DNA from: Pusillimonas sp. UBA3987 | GTDB lineage: Bacteria; Pseudomonadota; Gammaproteobacteria; Burkholderiales; Burkholderiaceae_B | NCBI GenBank assembly: GCA_002384935.1 | Contig: DGCD01000011.1 | Coordinates: 124,001 to 188,000 of the forward strand | Reading direction: 5' to 3' | DNA: 64,000 bases | Part shown: in pieces, positions 26,283-34,576 of the stretch | How positions within the stretch are numbered: the first letter of the stretch is position 1 | Layout of the letters: every line of letters starts with the position of its first letter | Position numbers and translations under genes: made by a program | Notes under the pieces: generated by a model | Told to the model about the DNA's origin: nothing | The model's input: only the letters and a program-made list of their open reading frames with translations | The model's database searches: none

Positions 26283-26996
26283 ATGTCAGAAGCATTAGTG
26301 AGTGCTCATGGAATTCATTCATATTATGGCCAGAGCCATATTTTGCACGGGATAGACTTCACTATCTCGCGTGGTGAAACCGTTGGGCTGATGGGCCGCA
26401 ACGGTATGGGTAAATCCACGTTGATAAAAAGTTTGGTTGGTGTGGTGCGGCCGCGGGAGGGAGAGGTTTTTGTTAAGGGTAGGTCAGGCAAGAGTATGCC
26501 TACCTATAAGGTAGCACGCATGGGGATAGCCTACGTTCCTGAAGGGCGTGGTATCTTTCCCAACTTGTCGGTGAAAGAGAATCTATTGCTCGGAGCGCGT
26601 CTGGGTTCAGATGGGCGTCTCGACTGGACTTATGACAGGGTTCTAGACTCTTTTCCGCGATTAAGGGAGCGGCTGAGTAATGGTGGCGCTCAGTTATCGG
26701 GGGGGGAGCAACAAATGCTGAGTATTGGGCGAGCCTTGATGACTAACCCGGATTTGTTAATTCTGGATGAAGCTACTGAAGGATTGGCGCCCTTAATTGC
26801 CAAGGAAATTTGGCGGATCATAGCAGCTATTCGAGAGTCTGGTATCGCGACGATAATCGTTGACAAGAATTTTGAGGCGATTACAGAAATCAGTACACGA
26901 AACCTGATTATGGTCAAAGGTATGATTGTTTTTGAGGGTTCAAGTTCAGAGTTATTGTCTGACGCCGACAGGCTTAAAACCCTTCTTGGTGTGTAA
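26283..26996 (+). CDS. Liv-type ABC transporter ATPase, LivF family
   Basis: This 237-aa ATPase has Walker A GRNGMGKST, signature LSGGEQQMLSIGRAL and Walker B LLILDEATEGLAP. The switch position reads IIVDKNFEAI rather than the usual VEQN-type His/Gln motif (D-K-N), a change worth noting for ATP hydrolysis. It ends the transporter operon and converges on the IclR gene with only 8 bp between. Confidence 0.85.
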   Translation: MSEALVSAHGIHSYYGQSHILHGIDFTISRGETVGLMGRNGMGKSTLIKSLVGVVRPREGEVFVKGRSGKSMPTYKVARMGIAYVPEGRGIFPNLSVKENLLLGARLGSDGRLDWTYDRVLDSFPRLRERLSNGGAQLSGGEQQMLSIGRALMTNPDLLILDEATEGLAPLIAKEIWRIIAAIRESGIATIIVDKNFEAITEISTRNLIMVKGMIVFEGSSSELLSDADRLKTLLGV

Positions 26997-27004
26997 GATA
27001 CTTA

Positions 27005-27907
27005 TTAGATCAACGATGCAACCATCCACCGTGCTCTTTCAAGTTCGGGCAGCAGGTTTTCGATCATGTTCTCAAGGCTTCGTCTTGACGTCGAGCTGAC
27101 GATGCTGATTGATCCAATGGTTTGGCCTTTTTGGTCTCTAATCGGTACAGCAAGTGATCGGACACCCAGCTCCAGTTCTTCATCACTGATCGCGTAGCCG
27201 ACTCTTCGTACTTCATTCAAGTATGACATTAACGTGGGGATGTCGATGCGCGTATTGGGCGTGAGCTTCTGACGAGGCTTTCGCTCGAGGCGGGTTTTTG
27301 CTTCGTCGGGGTCAAGGTCTGCTAGCAATACCCTACCAGTTGCCGCACAATAGGCAGGCAGTCTCGAACCAAGTCCCAATCCGTTTGAAAGGCTTCTGCG
27401 GGTTGCTGCTCTTGCCACGAACACGGCGTCGGAACCATCCAGAACGGCAAAGGAGCTCGACTCATTCGTCCGTTCGCTAATTGCTTCAAGTGTGGGCTGA
27501 ATTGTGCGTGCTAAAGCGGTTGATGTTAAATAAGCATGGCCGAGCCGAAGTACCCGGGGTGCAAGACGGAACAGCTTGTCGTCGCATTCCACATAACCTA
27601 GTTTTTGTAGGGTTAATAGAGACCTTCTGGCCGAGGCACGTGAATGGCCAGTAATCTCGGCAGCTTCACTCAACGTAAGGGGCGTGTTTTTAATACCGAA
27701 TGCCTCGATGATTGAAAGGCCTTTTTCGAGCCCGGCGACGTACTCTTTATCTTCATTTGATCTGTCTTTTGGGAGATGGGTATCTTGTTGGGTGTTTACG
27801 TCGTTGTGATGAGTTGACTTAGCCACGTCCTCGCCTTTATTCGCTATGCGCACAAAATGATCGATTTCTTTGACGGCAAGTATATCCTTCCCTAAACTTG
27901 TGCGCAA
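27005..27907 (-). CDS. IclR-family regulator, PcaR/PobR/TphR-like
   Basis: This regulator belongs to the IclR branch that governs aromatic acid genes. The helix-turn-helix segment follows EYVAGLEKGLSIIEAFG (TLSEAAEITGHSRASARRSLLTLQKLGYV). The C-terminal effector domain has SSSFAVLDGSDAVFVAR and LPAYCAATGRVLLA. The listed start is a TTG at 27907 and gives 300 aa. GTG codons at 27853 and 27826 give more normal lengths, and 27826 has GGCGAGG ahead. It is divergent from the P450 gene. TphR, the terephthalate activator of Comamonas, is also IclR-type, so control of the 28.0-36.1 kb genes is likely. Confidence 0.82.
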   Translation of the reverse strand: MRTSLGKDILAVKEIDHFVRIANKGEDVAKSTHHNDVNTQQDTHLPKDRSNEDKEYVAGLEKGLSIIEAFGIKNTPLTLSEAAEITGHSRASARRSLLTLQKLGYVECDDKLFRLAPRVLRLGHAYLTSTALARTIQPTLEAISERTNESSSFAVLDGSDAVFVARAATRRSLSNGLGLGSRLPAYCAATGRVLLADLDPDEAKTRLERKPRQKLTPNTRIDIPTLMSYLNEVRRVGYAISDEELELGVRSLAVPIRDQKGQTIGSISIVSSTSRRSLENMIENLLPELERARWMVASLI

Positions 27908-27981
27908 TAAATAGGCAATGGTAGTGCGAGTGCTTAACGCAAAGTGCTGCGGAAGTTATTCAGCTAGGAGGAGACGAGCGC

Positions 27982-29193
27982 ATGGTTAGTTTGGCCACTT
28001 TTACAAAGGATACAGTACCTGTTACTGATTTTGATCCATACGCGGAGGAGGTTCTGATTGATCCTTATCCTTATTATGAGCAGCTTCGAGAAGCTGGGCC
28101 CGTTGTGTTGCTGGAGCGCTACGGTGCTTATGCGCTAGGCCGACACGATGAGGTGCATGCAGTCTTGTCTGATGCGCATACATTTTGCTCCGGCGCAGGG
28201 GTGGGGCTAACTAACTTCAATACTGAAAAGCCATGGCGCAAACCGAGCATTATCTTGGAGGCTGATCCACCTCATCACGCAAGAACGCGTAAGGTTGTGG
28301 CCAGAGTATTATCGCCAGCGTCGATTGGAAGATTGCGCGAAACGTTCGAGGCTGAAGCTGACGCTTTGGTAGACAAGATTATTCAAATGGGACATTTCGA
28401 CGCCGCAAAAGATTTTAGTGAAGCTTACCCGCTCAAAGTATTTGCAGATGCCGTTGGATTACCTGCTGAGGGAAGGGAGAATTTACTGCCTTATGGTGAT
28501 ATGGTGTTCAACGGGTTTGGCCCTATGAATGAGCGCTTCACTTCTCGCTTGGCTAAAGCTGAAGAGTCGGTGAAGTGGATCAACAATGTATGCCAAAGAG
28601 AAAATTTGACTCCCAATGGTTTGGGTTCTGACCTTTATAAAGCGGCGGATGCGGGAGAAATAACCCATGAAGAAGCAGGAATGCTGGTACGCACGCTGCT
28701 TTCTGCAGGGCTTGATACCACCGTATTTACGCTTTGCAATGCAATGCTTTGTTTCGCCAAGTATCCCGACCAATACGAAGTTCTCAGAGAAAACCCGCAG
28801 TTGGCTCGGCAAGCGATTGAGGAAGTCATTCGGTTCGAGCCGACTTTTCATTCATTTTATCGGACAACCACCAAGCCGGTAGAGGTGGCGGGCATAGAAA
28901 TGGATGCGAACCAGAAAATTTGCGTGTTTGTTGGCTCTGCAAATAGGGATCCCCGGCGCTGGACAGACCCCGATAAGTTCGATGTGTCAAGAAAAGCAAC
29001 GGGTCACATCGGGTTTGGAACAGGTATCCATGGGTGTGCGGGCCAAATGATGGCGCGATTAGAGGGCGATATCCTTCTGCGTGCGTTCGCAAAAAAAGTA
29101 CGTTCAATCGAACTGATGGGCGAACCCGTGCGACATTACAACAACACCGTCCGAGGATTCAAGCAAATCCCGGCACGTGTGGTAGCGCTATAG
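27982..29193 (+). CDS. Cytochrome P450, CYP199-like (para-substituted benzoate oxidase)
   Basis: This soluble 403-aa P450 would hydroxylate or demethylate a para-substituted benzoate. The heme Cys352 lies in FGTGIHGCAG, the I-helix oxygen motif is AGLDTT (242-247) and ExxR is Glu281-Arg284. The whole length aligns with my memory of CYP199A4: EKPWR, LEADPPHH, LLSAGLDTT and SANRDPRRW are shared. The I-helix Arg237 thought to contact the carboxylate is kept. A B'-loop Arg of CYP199A4 is Ala here (GAGVGL). AGGAGGAG precedes the ATG and a matching ferredoxin follows. Methyl hydroxylation of p-toluate is the best guess; O-demethylation of p-anisate is an alternative. Confidence 0.85.
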   Translation: MVSLATFTKDTVPVTDFDPYAEEVLIDPYPYYEQLREAGPVVLLERYGAYALGRHDEVHAVLSDAHTFCSGAGVGLTNFNTEKPWRKPSIILEADPPHHARTRKVVARVLSPASIGRLRETFEAEADALVDKIIQMGHFDAAKDFSEAYPLKVFADAVGLPAEGRENLLPYGDMVFNGFGPMNERFTSRLAKAEESVKWINNVCQRENLTPNGLGSDLYKAADAGEITHEEAGMLVRTLLSAGLDTTVFTLCNAMLCFAKYPDQYEVLRENPQLARQAIEEVIRFEPTFHSFYRTTTKPVEVAGIEMDANQKICVFVGSANRDPRRWTDPDKFDVSRKATGHIGFGTGIHGCAGQMMARLEGDILLRAFAKKVRSIELMGEPVRHYNNTVRGFKQIPARVVAL

Positions 29194-29235
29194 AGCAGCA
29201 CCATTTTTTATTACTGATTCAGCAAGAAGAGAGAT

Positions 29236-29559
29236 ATGACAAAAGTAACTTATGTTCAACCCGATGGTAGCCGAGACGTTATTGAGGTTGCACCGGGGGT
29301 CACCGTTATGCAAGCCGCAGTTTCCAATTCAGTTGACGGCATTGTGGCGGAGTGTGGTGGCTCTGCAATGTGTGCGACCTGTCACGTTTTTGTCGATCCG
29401 GCATCGACACATTTGGTGCCGCCGATTGCGGATGTTGAAGTGGAAATGATCGAAAGTGCCGCGAGTGAGCGCAAAGAGACTAGTCGTCTGTCCTGTCAAC
29501 TTGTTATGTCAGACGATATAGATGAGTTCGTTGTGCATATACCGTCTCATCAGGTTTAA
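29236..29559 (+). CDS. [2Fe-2S] ferredoxin of the P450 system (Pux/putidaredoxin type)
   Basis: This 107-aa electron carrier has the vertebrate-type/putidaredoxin cluster ligands Cys40, Cys46, Cys49 and Cys87 (CGGSAMCATCH and RLSCQL). It resembles palustrisredoxin, the partner of CYP199A. It starts 43 bp after the P450 with GAAGAGAG before the ATG. It should pass electrons from an NADH-dependent reductase to the P450. No stand-alone ferredoxin reductase of this class is nearby. Confidence 0.88.
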   Translation: MTKVTYVQPDGSRDVIEVAPGVTVMQAAVSNSVDGIVAECGGSAMCATCHVFVDPASTHLVPPIADVEVEMIESAASERKETSRLSCQLVMSDDIDEFVVHIPSHQV

Positions 29560-29595
29560 CCATTCGATCGAAGAGCATTAATTTGAGTTAAGAAA

Positions 29596-30351
29596 ATGAA
29601 AGAAAGTTCAAAAGTAGTGATTGTTACGGGCGGTGCAAGTGGTATTGGGTTCAAATTCGCGCAAAGTTTGTCGTCAGAGGGCCACAAGATCGTTATTGCA
29701 GACTTGAACGGAAGTGAAGAGGCGGCAAACAGTCTTATTGATCAGGGCAGCGATGCGCTTGGTGTAAAGGTCGATGTTGTCAATAGCGATGATGTTAACA
29801 ATATGGTTAAGCAGTCGTTGGTGAAATTCGGGCGAATCGATGCGTTAGTAAACAATGCAGGGCTCTTTACCAATTTGACCTTGCGTCCATTCGAGGAGAT
29901 CTCAAATGAGGAATGGATGAGGGTGATGGAGGTCAATACTCTGGGTCCGTTCATATGCGCTAAAGCAGTGGCTCCATCCATGCGTGAGAACAGTTGGGGG
30001 AGGATCGTTAATATTGCGTCCACTGTCCCCATTAAAGGGCCTCCTAATATGTCGCATTATGTTGCGAGCAAGGGTGCGGTCATTGCCTTTACCCGTTCGC
30101 TGGCCCGCGAGCTGGGTGGTGCAGGTATTACTGTCAATGCAATTGCGCCAGGTTTTACGCTGTCTGATGGTGTGTTGAAAAACGACCTGCATTCGCAAAT
30201 GGGTGACGTAACGCGCAAGCTTTCGCGTTCGATTCAACGAGATCAAGTTCCTGAGGACTTGACGGGCGCACTCAACTTCCTGATCTCGGATGCCGCTGGA
30301 TTCATTACCGGACAGACTTTGGCAGTCGACGGTGGCTCTGTGTTCCTCTAA
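29596..30351 (+). CDS. Short-chain dehydrogenase/reductase, probable 4-hydroxymethylbenzoate-type alcohol dehydrogenase
   Basis: This is a 251-aa classical SDR. It has TGGASGIG (residues 11-18), Asp36 after the second strand (IADLN, favouring NAD), NNAG (86-89) and the triad Ser142, Tyr155, Lys159. The C-terminal ITGQTLAVDGG is typical. Its place between the P450-ferredoxin pair and an aldehyde dehydrogenase suggests it oxidises the benzylic alcohol made by the P450. TsaC fills this role in Comamonas p-toluate degradation and is also an SDR, though the two are not closely alike. A ketoacyl-type substrate is possible but fits the context less well. Confidence 0.75.
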   Translation: MKESSKVVIVTGGASGIGFKFAQSLSSEGHKIVIADLNGSEEAANSLIDQGSDALGVKVDVVNSDDVNNMVKQSLVKFGRIDALVNNAGLFTNLTLRPFEEISNEEWMRVMEVNTLGPFICAKAVAPSMRENSWGRIVNIASTVPIKGPPNMSHYVASKGAVIAFTRSLARELGGAGITVNAIAPGFTLSDGVLKNDLHSQMGDVTRKLSRSIQRDQVPEDLTGALNFLISDAAGFITGQTLAVDGGSVFL

Positions 30352-30366
30352 AACCAGGGATTAAAT

Positions 30367-31797
30367 ATGTACACAGAACTTTCGTTGTATATCGATGGCC
30401 ATTTTATTGGTGCTGATCAAAGGGATTGCCTGGACGTCGTGAACCCGGCTACTGAGGAGGTAATCGGTAAGTTGCCAACAGCGACGACCGAGGATCTTGA
30501 TTTGGCCCTCAATGCCGCTCACAAAGCGTTTCAGTCGTGGCGTCGTTCGTCTCCTCTCGAGCGGTCCAAAATACTGCGCAAGGTAGCCGAATTAACGCGT
30601 GAGCGCGTCGATGAAATAGCGCGCAATATAACCCTTGATATGGGTAAACCTTTGGCAGAAGCACGGACAGAGGTTTTGAATTGTGCGGAACAGGCTGAAT
30701 GGCATGCCGAGGAATGCCGGCGGATATATGGGCGCACTATTCCGCCACGGGTTGAGGGGGTCAGGCAGTTCGTGACGAAAGAGCCCGTGGGTGTCTGTGT
30801 GGCTTTCACGCCATGGAATTTTCCCTACAACCAAGCGATACGCAAAATGGTTGCGGCCTTGGGGTCAGGTTGCACTTTGGTTTTAAAAGGGCCGGAGGAT
30901 GCACCCAGTGCGGTTGTTGCGCTGGCGCAGATATTTGAAGATGCTGGCCTGCCACCAGGTTGTCTCAATATTGTGTGGGGGAACCCACCGGAAGTGTCAC
31001 AACATTTGATTACTTCGCCAATCGTTCGGAAGGTTTCGTTCACTGGGTCGGTTCCTGTGGGTAAACATTTGGCGTCGTTGGCCGGTGCTCACATGAAACG
31101 GATCACCATGGAGCTAGGCGGTCACTCACCGGTTGTCGTATTCGACGATGCGGATATTGACGCTGCAGTTGCACTGTTGGTGGGTTTGAAAATGCGAAAT
31201 GCTGGTCAAGTATGCATTGCGCCTAGTCGTTTTTACATTCAAAAGCCCGTTTATCAAAGTTTTATTGATAAATTTTCCAGTGCAATAGCGGATTTGCGCG
31301 TTGGTGATGGGTTGGATCCAGCTACAAAGATGGGGCCGTTGGCGCATCGGCGTCGTGTCGAAGCAATGCAGCATGTGGTCGACGACGCGACAAAACGTGG
31401 TGCACAGGTTGTCGCAACTCAGTCCGCAAATTTTGAGAAAGGCTATTTTTTCAGCCCTACGGTTTTAGCTGATGTAAGTGATGATGCTGACATTATGGTC
31501 AATGAACCATTTGGCCCCGTTGTTCCGATTACGCATTTTGACACGATTGACGACGTGCTCAGGCGGGCAAATAGCCTTCCGTATGGTTTGGCGTCGTACG
31601 TTTTCACAAAATCTTTAAAACGAGCCAGTTTTATGTCGACAAACCTTGAGGCGGGCATGGTCAACGTTAATCACTTTGGTATAGCGTTGGCAGAAACACC
31701 TTTGGGCGGCGTCAAAGATAGTGGCATTGGTAGTGAAGGTGGGACGGAAACTTTCGATGGCTACGTTGTTACCAAGTTTGTCACTGAGGCATGTTGA
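30367..31797 (+). CDS. NAD(P)-dependent aldehyde dehydrogenase, probable 4-formylbenzoate oxidiser
   Basis: This 476-aa ALDH-superfamily enzyme has TPWNFPYNQ, the cofactor motif FTGSVPVG, Glu249 (MELGGHSP) and the nucleophile Cys283 (NAGQVCIAPSR). The fold belongs to the succinate-semialdehyde/betaine group, which includes many aromatic aldehyde dehydrogenases. It comes directly after the SDR and before the dioxygenase, so it probably turns a para-carboxybenzaldehyde into the dicarboxylate. This corresponds to TsaD in the known p-toluate route. Confidence 0.8.
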   Translation: MYTELSLYIDGHFIGADQRDCLDVVNPATEEVIGKLPTATTEDLDLALNAAHKAFQSWRRSSPLERSKILRKVAELTRERVDEIARNITLDMGKPLAEARTEVLNCAEQAEWHAEECRRIYGRTIPPRVEGVRQFVTKEPVGVCVAFTPWNFPYNQAIRKMVAALGSGCTLVLKGPEDAPSAVVALAQIFEDAGLPPGCLNIVWGNPPEVSQHLITSPIVRKVSFTGSVPVGKHLASLAGAHMKRITMELGGHSPVVVFDDADIDAAVALLVGLKMRNAGQVCIAPSRFYIQKPVYQSFIDKFSSAIADLRVGDGLDPATKMGPLAHRRRVEAMQHVVDDATKRGAQVVATQSANFEKGYFFSPTVLADVSDDADIMVNEPFGPVVPITHFDTIDDVLRRANSLPYGLASYVFTKSLKRASFMSTNLEAGMVNVNHFGIALAETPLGGVKDSGIGSEGGTETFDGYVVTKFVTEAC

Positions 31798-31820
31798 TAA
31801 ATTGTTGAGTAGAGTCGTAA

Positions 31821-33071
31821 ATGAACAAATTAGAGTTTGAAAACAGTCATACGAGCCTGAATTGGGGTGAAGATACGTCTCACATTCCTTACTGGGTATA
31901 TCAGCATCCCAAGATCTTTAGGCAAGAACAGGAAAAGATTTATCAGGGGCCTACCTGGGGGTATTTGTGTCTTGAGGTTGAGATTCCTAATGCTGGTGAT
32001 TACATCTCTACTTTTGTAGGTGAAATGCCGGTTGTGGTTACGAGGGACCAGGATGGCGAAATTTATGCCTTTGAAAATAGATGTGCTCATCGAGGCGCGC
32101 TTATAGCGATCACTGATAGTGGGAACGCGTCTGAATTGACATGTGTTTACCATGCCTGGAGTTATGACTTATCCGGTAGCCTCAAAGGAATCGCTTTTCA
32201 GAATGGGATTGGCGGAAAAGGAGGAATGCCTGCAGAATTTCAGAAAGAACACTATGATCCGCGCAAACTGCGTGTTGCCACTGTTTGCGGAATTGTGTTT
32301 GGTAGTCTGGATGAAGATGTACCTTCAATAGAGGACTATCTGGGCGAGGAAATTCTGGGTCGAATCGAACGAGTGTTGCATAAGCCGGTTCGTGTATTGG
32401 GAAAATTTAAACAAATGCTTCCCAACAATTGGAAGCTGTACTTTGAAAATGTAAAAGATACTTACCATGCGAGCTTGTTGCATGTGTTTTTCACGACATT
32501 CAAAATCAATCGTTTATCTCAACGAGGTGGGGTTATCGTTAGTGATACCGGCGCTCATCACGTAAGTTACTCGGTCATTGATAAAAAGAGTTCCGAAAGT
32601 GCGGAATATCAGAAAGAAAAGCTTAGATCAGATAAAGATGATTATCGGTTAGCGGACCCCAGCTTGCTTGAAGGTGTGGATGAGTTCGGTGATGGCGTCA
32701 CCTTACAGATATTGTCGGTATTTCCAGGGTTTGTTTTGCAGCAAATTCAAAATAGCATCGCGGTTCGGCAAATTCTTCCAAAAGGCGTTGAGTTAACCGA
32801 GCTGAACTGGACATACATCGGTTTTGAAGACGATAGTGCCGAACTAGAAGAAATGCGGCTAAAGCAGGCCAATTTGATTGGTGCTTCAGGGTTTGTATCG
32901 ATGGAGGATGGAGCGGTTGGCGGTTTCGTTCAAAGAGGCATTCAGTGTGCCTCCGACCAATATAGCGTCGTGCAAATGGGGGGGGTCAATATTGAAAGCG
33001 CAGATTATCGTGCGACGGAAACATCGGTGCGAGGGTTCTGGCACGCTTATAGAAGTCATATGGGGCTTTAA
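31821..33071 (+). CDS. tphA2: Rieske ring-hydroxylating dioxygenase alpha subunit, terephthalate dioxygenase (TphA2)-like
   Basis: This is a 416-aa oxygenase subunit. Rieske cluster ligands are Cys88, His90, Cys108 and His111 (CAHRGA, CVYHAW). The catalytic iron ligands are His216 and His221 with the bridging Asp213 (DTYHASLLH) and probably Asp363 (SMEDGAV). Long stretches match my memory of Comamonas TphA2, such as KLPNNWKLYFENVKD-like and LQILSVFPGFVLQQIQNS segments. Arg316 (SIAVRQ) and Arg397 (YRATETS) align with the two Arg recalled to bind terephthalate carboxylates. Dioxygenation of terephthalate to the 1,2-dihydrodiol is therefore the likely reaction. Confidence 0.85.
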   Translation: MNKLEFENSHTSLNWGEDTSHIPYWVYQHPKIFRQEQEKIYQGPTWGYLCLEVEIPNAGDYISTFVGEMPVVVTRDQDGEIYAFENRCAHRGALIAITDSGNASELTCVYHAWSYDLSGSLKGIAFQNGIGGKGGMPAEFQKEHYDPRKLRVATVCGIVFGSLDEDVPSIEDYLGEEILGRIERVLHKPVRVLGKFKQMLPNNWKLYFENVKDTYHASLLHVFFTTFKINRLSQRGGVIVSDTGAHHVSYSVIDKKSSESAEYQKEKLRSDKDDYRLADPSLLEGVDEFGDGVTLQILSVFPGFVLQQIQNSIAVRQILPKGVELTELNWTYIGFEDDSAELEEMRLKQANLIGASGFVSMEDGAVGGFVQRGIQCASDQYSVVQMGGVNIESADYRATETSVRGFWHAYRSHMGL

Positions 33072-33074
33072 CGC

Positions 33075-33542
33075 ATGAGGGAATCTATTTTTGAAGAAAT
33101 TAACAAGTTCAATACCGCTTATGCCGCATGCATAGACGGTGACCGGCTTGAGGCGTGGCCAAACTTTTTTATTGATCATTGCCTGTACAAGGTGACTACC
33201 GTTGAAAATTATGAGGCTGGTCGGCCCGCCGGCTTGATATACGCCAATAGTAAAGGGATGCTCAGCGACCGCATTAGTGCCCTTAGAGAAGCGAACATAT
33301 ACGAAAGCCATCGCTACCGCCATTTAATCGGCATGCCGCTTATCGAAGACGGTCAGGAAGTGATCGCTTGCGAAACCGCGTTTTTTGTAAGTCGCATCAT
33401 GCGGGGTGGCGAGATCAGCATGTTCGCAACCGGGAAATATGTTGATGAGTTAGTCCGAACAGCCTCGGGGATTCGAATTAAGAAGCGTGTAGTGGTTTGC
33501 GACAGTATTAGCATTGATACTTTGCTGGCCATCCCTTTGTAA
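33075..33542 (+). CDS. tphA3: Ring-hydroxylating dioxygenase beta subunit, TphA3-like (first copy)
   Basis: This 155-aa subunit of the NTF2-like fold provides the structural beta3 ring of an alpha3-beta3 dioxygenase. Shared family sequence includes LSDRISALREANIYESHRYRH and the ending VCDSISIDTLLAIPL. It starts 3 bp after the alpha subunit stop. A clear paralogue, also ending IDTLLAIPL, is encoded at 34573 after the reductase gene, so the operon holds two beta genes for one alpha. Confidence 0.85.
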   Translation: MRESIFEEINKFNTAYAACIDGDRLEAWPNFFIDHCLYKVTTVENYEAGRPAGLIYANSKGMLSDRISALREANIYESHRYRHLIGMPLIEDGQEVIACETAFFVSRIMRGGEISMFATGKYVDELVRTASGIRIKKRVVVCDSISIDTLLAIPL

Positions 33543-33571
33543 GATGTTTGTGCAAGGAATAAGCAAGGCTC

Positions 33572-34576
33572 ATGACTAAAGTGATCGTTGATGGTACGGA
33601 TATTGTTTTTGAGTGCGAGAGCGGTCAAACAATTCTCGAATCGGCCAAGCGGGCTGGATACGCGTTACCTTATTCGTGCCGTAATGGCGTGTGCGGGAGT
33701 TGCAAAGGTGTTGTTAAAGAAGGCAGCATTGCGTTTGACAGGGAGCCGGGTGCTCTGACTGACGAAGAGAGATCGAATGGCTGGACTTTATTTTGTCAGG
33801 CCCGGGCTGAAACCGATTTAACAATTCAAGTGACATCCATTGACCGTATGGATCCCGATGCGGTCAAGAAAGTCCGCGCCAAACTTTACAAACTTGATCG
33901 AGTTACTGACGACGTCAGTATTCTGAGTTTGCGCTTTCCCGCGGGTGTTAGGGTGAAATTTAAAGCGGGGCAGTACCTTAATATCCAACTACAAGAAGGC
34001 GGTTTTCGAAGTTACTCGATGGCAAGCCCTTCGCATCAAACGGATTCTGTTCAATTGCATGTAAGACACGTTCCCGGAGGGGCGTTCTCTTCTTATCTTG
34101 AGGAAACGGCGTGCGTTGGTGATTACCTTAGTATAGAGCTTCCTCTTGGCAGTTTCTATCTTCGAGAGATTAGCAAGCCGTTGTTGTTTGTTGTAAGCGG
34201 AACCGGGTTTGCGCCAGTTAAGTCAATCATCGAAACGCTTATGAAATCGGGCTTCCCCTCAGTACCCGTGTATTTATATTGGGGTGGGCGCCGAAAGGTG
34301 GATATCTATTTGGCCAGCCTCGCGCAAAAGTGGGCGAGCCGCTTTCCTAATTTTACGTTTGTTCCCGTGCTGTCTGAAGAGAAAAATGGTGTCGACCGCG
34401 AAGGTTTGGTGCACAACGCGGTTATGGACGATTTTGCAAACCTGGAGAGCGTTGATGTATATGTATGTGGCGTTCCGGCAATGGTTAATGCAGCTCGAAA
34501 GGATTTCATGCAGCTCAGGGATCTACCCGGCAACAGTTTTTATTGCGATGCTTTTGTCATGTCGTCGGAATTATGA
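33572..34576 (+). CDS. tphA1: Dioxygenase reductase with [2Fe-2S] and FAD domains, TphA1-like
   Basis: This 334-aa protein passes electrons from NAD(P)H to the oxygenase. A plant-type ferredoxin domain with Cys36, Cys41, Cys44 and Cys75 (CRNGVCGSC, LFCQA) comes first. A ferredoxin-reductase domain follows, with FAD motif RSYSMAS and the NAD(P)-binding motif GTGFAPVKS, ending in CGVPAM. The domain order matches TphA1 of Comamonas. It is the only flavin reductase in the cluster, so it may also have to feed the P450 ferredoxin. The stop overlaps the second beta gene in ATGA. Confidence 0.85.
   Translation: MTKVIVDGTDIVFECESGQTILESAKRAGYALPYSCRNGVCGSCKGVVKEGSIAFDREPGALTDEERSNGWTLFCQARAETDLTIQVTSIDRMDPDAVKKVRAKLYKLDRVTDDVSILSLRFPAGVRVKFKAGQYLNIQLQEGGFRSYSMASPSHQTDSVQLHVRHVPGGAFSSYLEETACVGDYLSIELPLGSFYLREISKPLLFVVSGTGFAPVKSIIETLMKSGFPSVPVYLYWGGRRKVDIYLASLAQKWASRFPNFTFVPVLSEEKNGVDREGLVHNAVMDDFANLESVDVYVCGVPAMVNAARKDFMQLRDLPGNSFYCDAFVMSSEL

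Noticed and set aside
27908..27981. Operator for the IclR protein in the gap before the P450 gene
   Set aside because: Only scattered AGTGC repeats and a short TTGTGCGCAA were seen, none convincing enough to list as a site.
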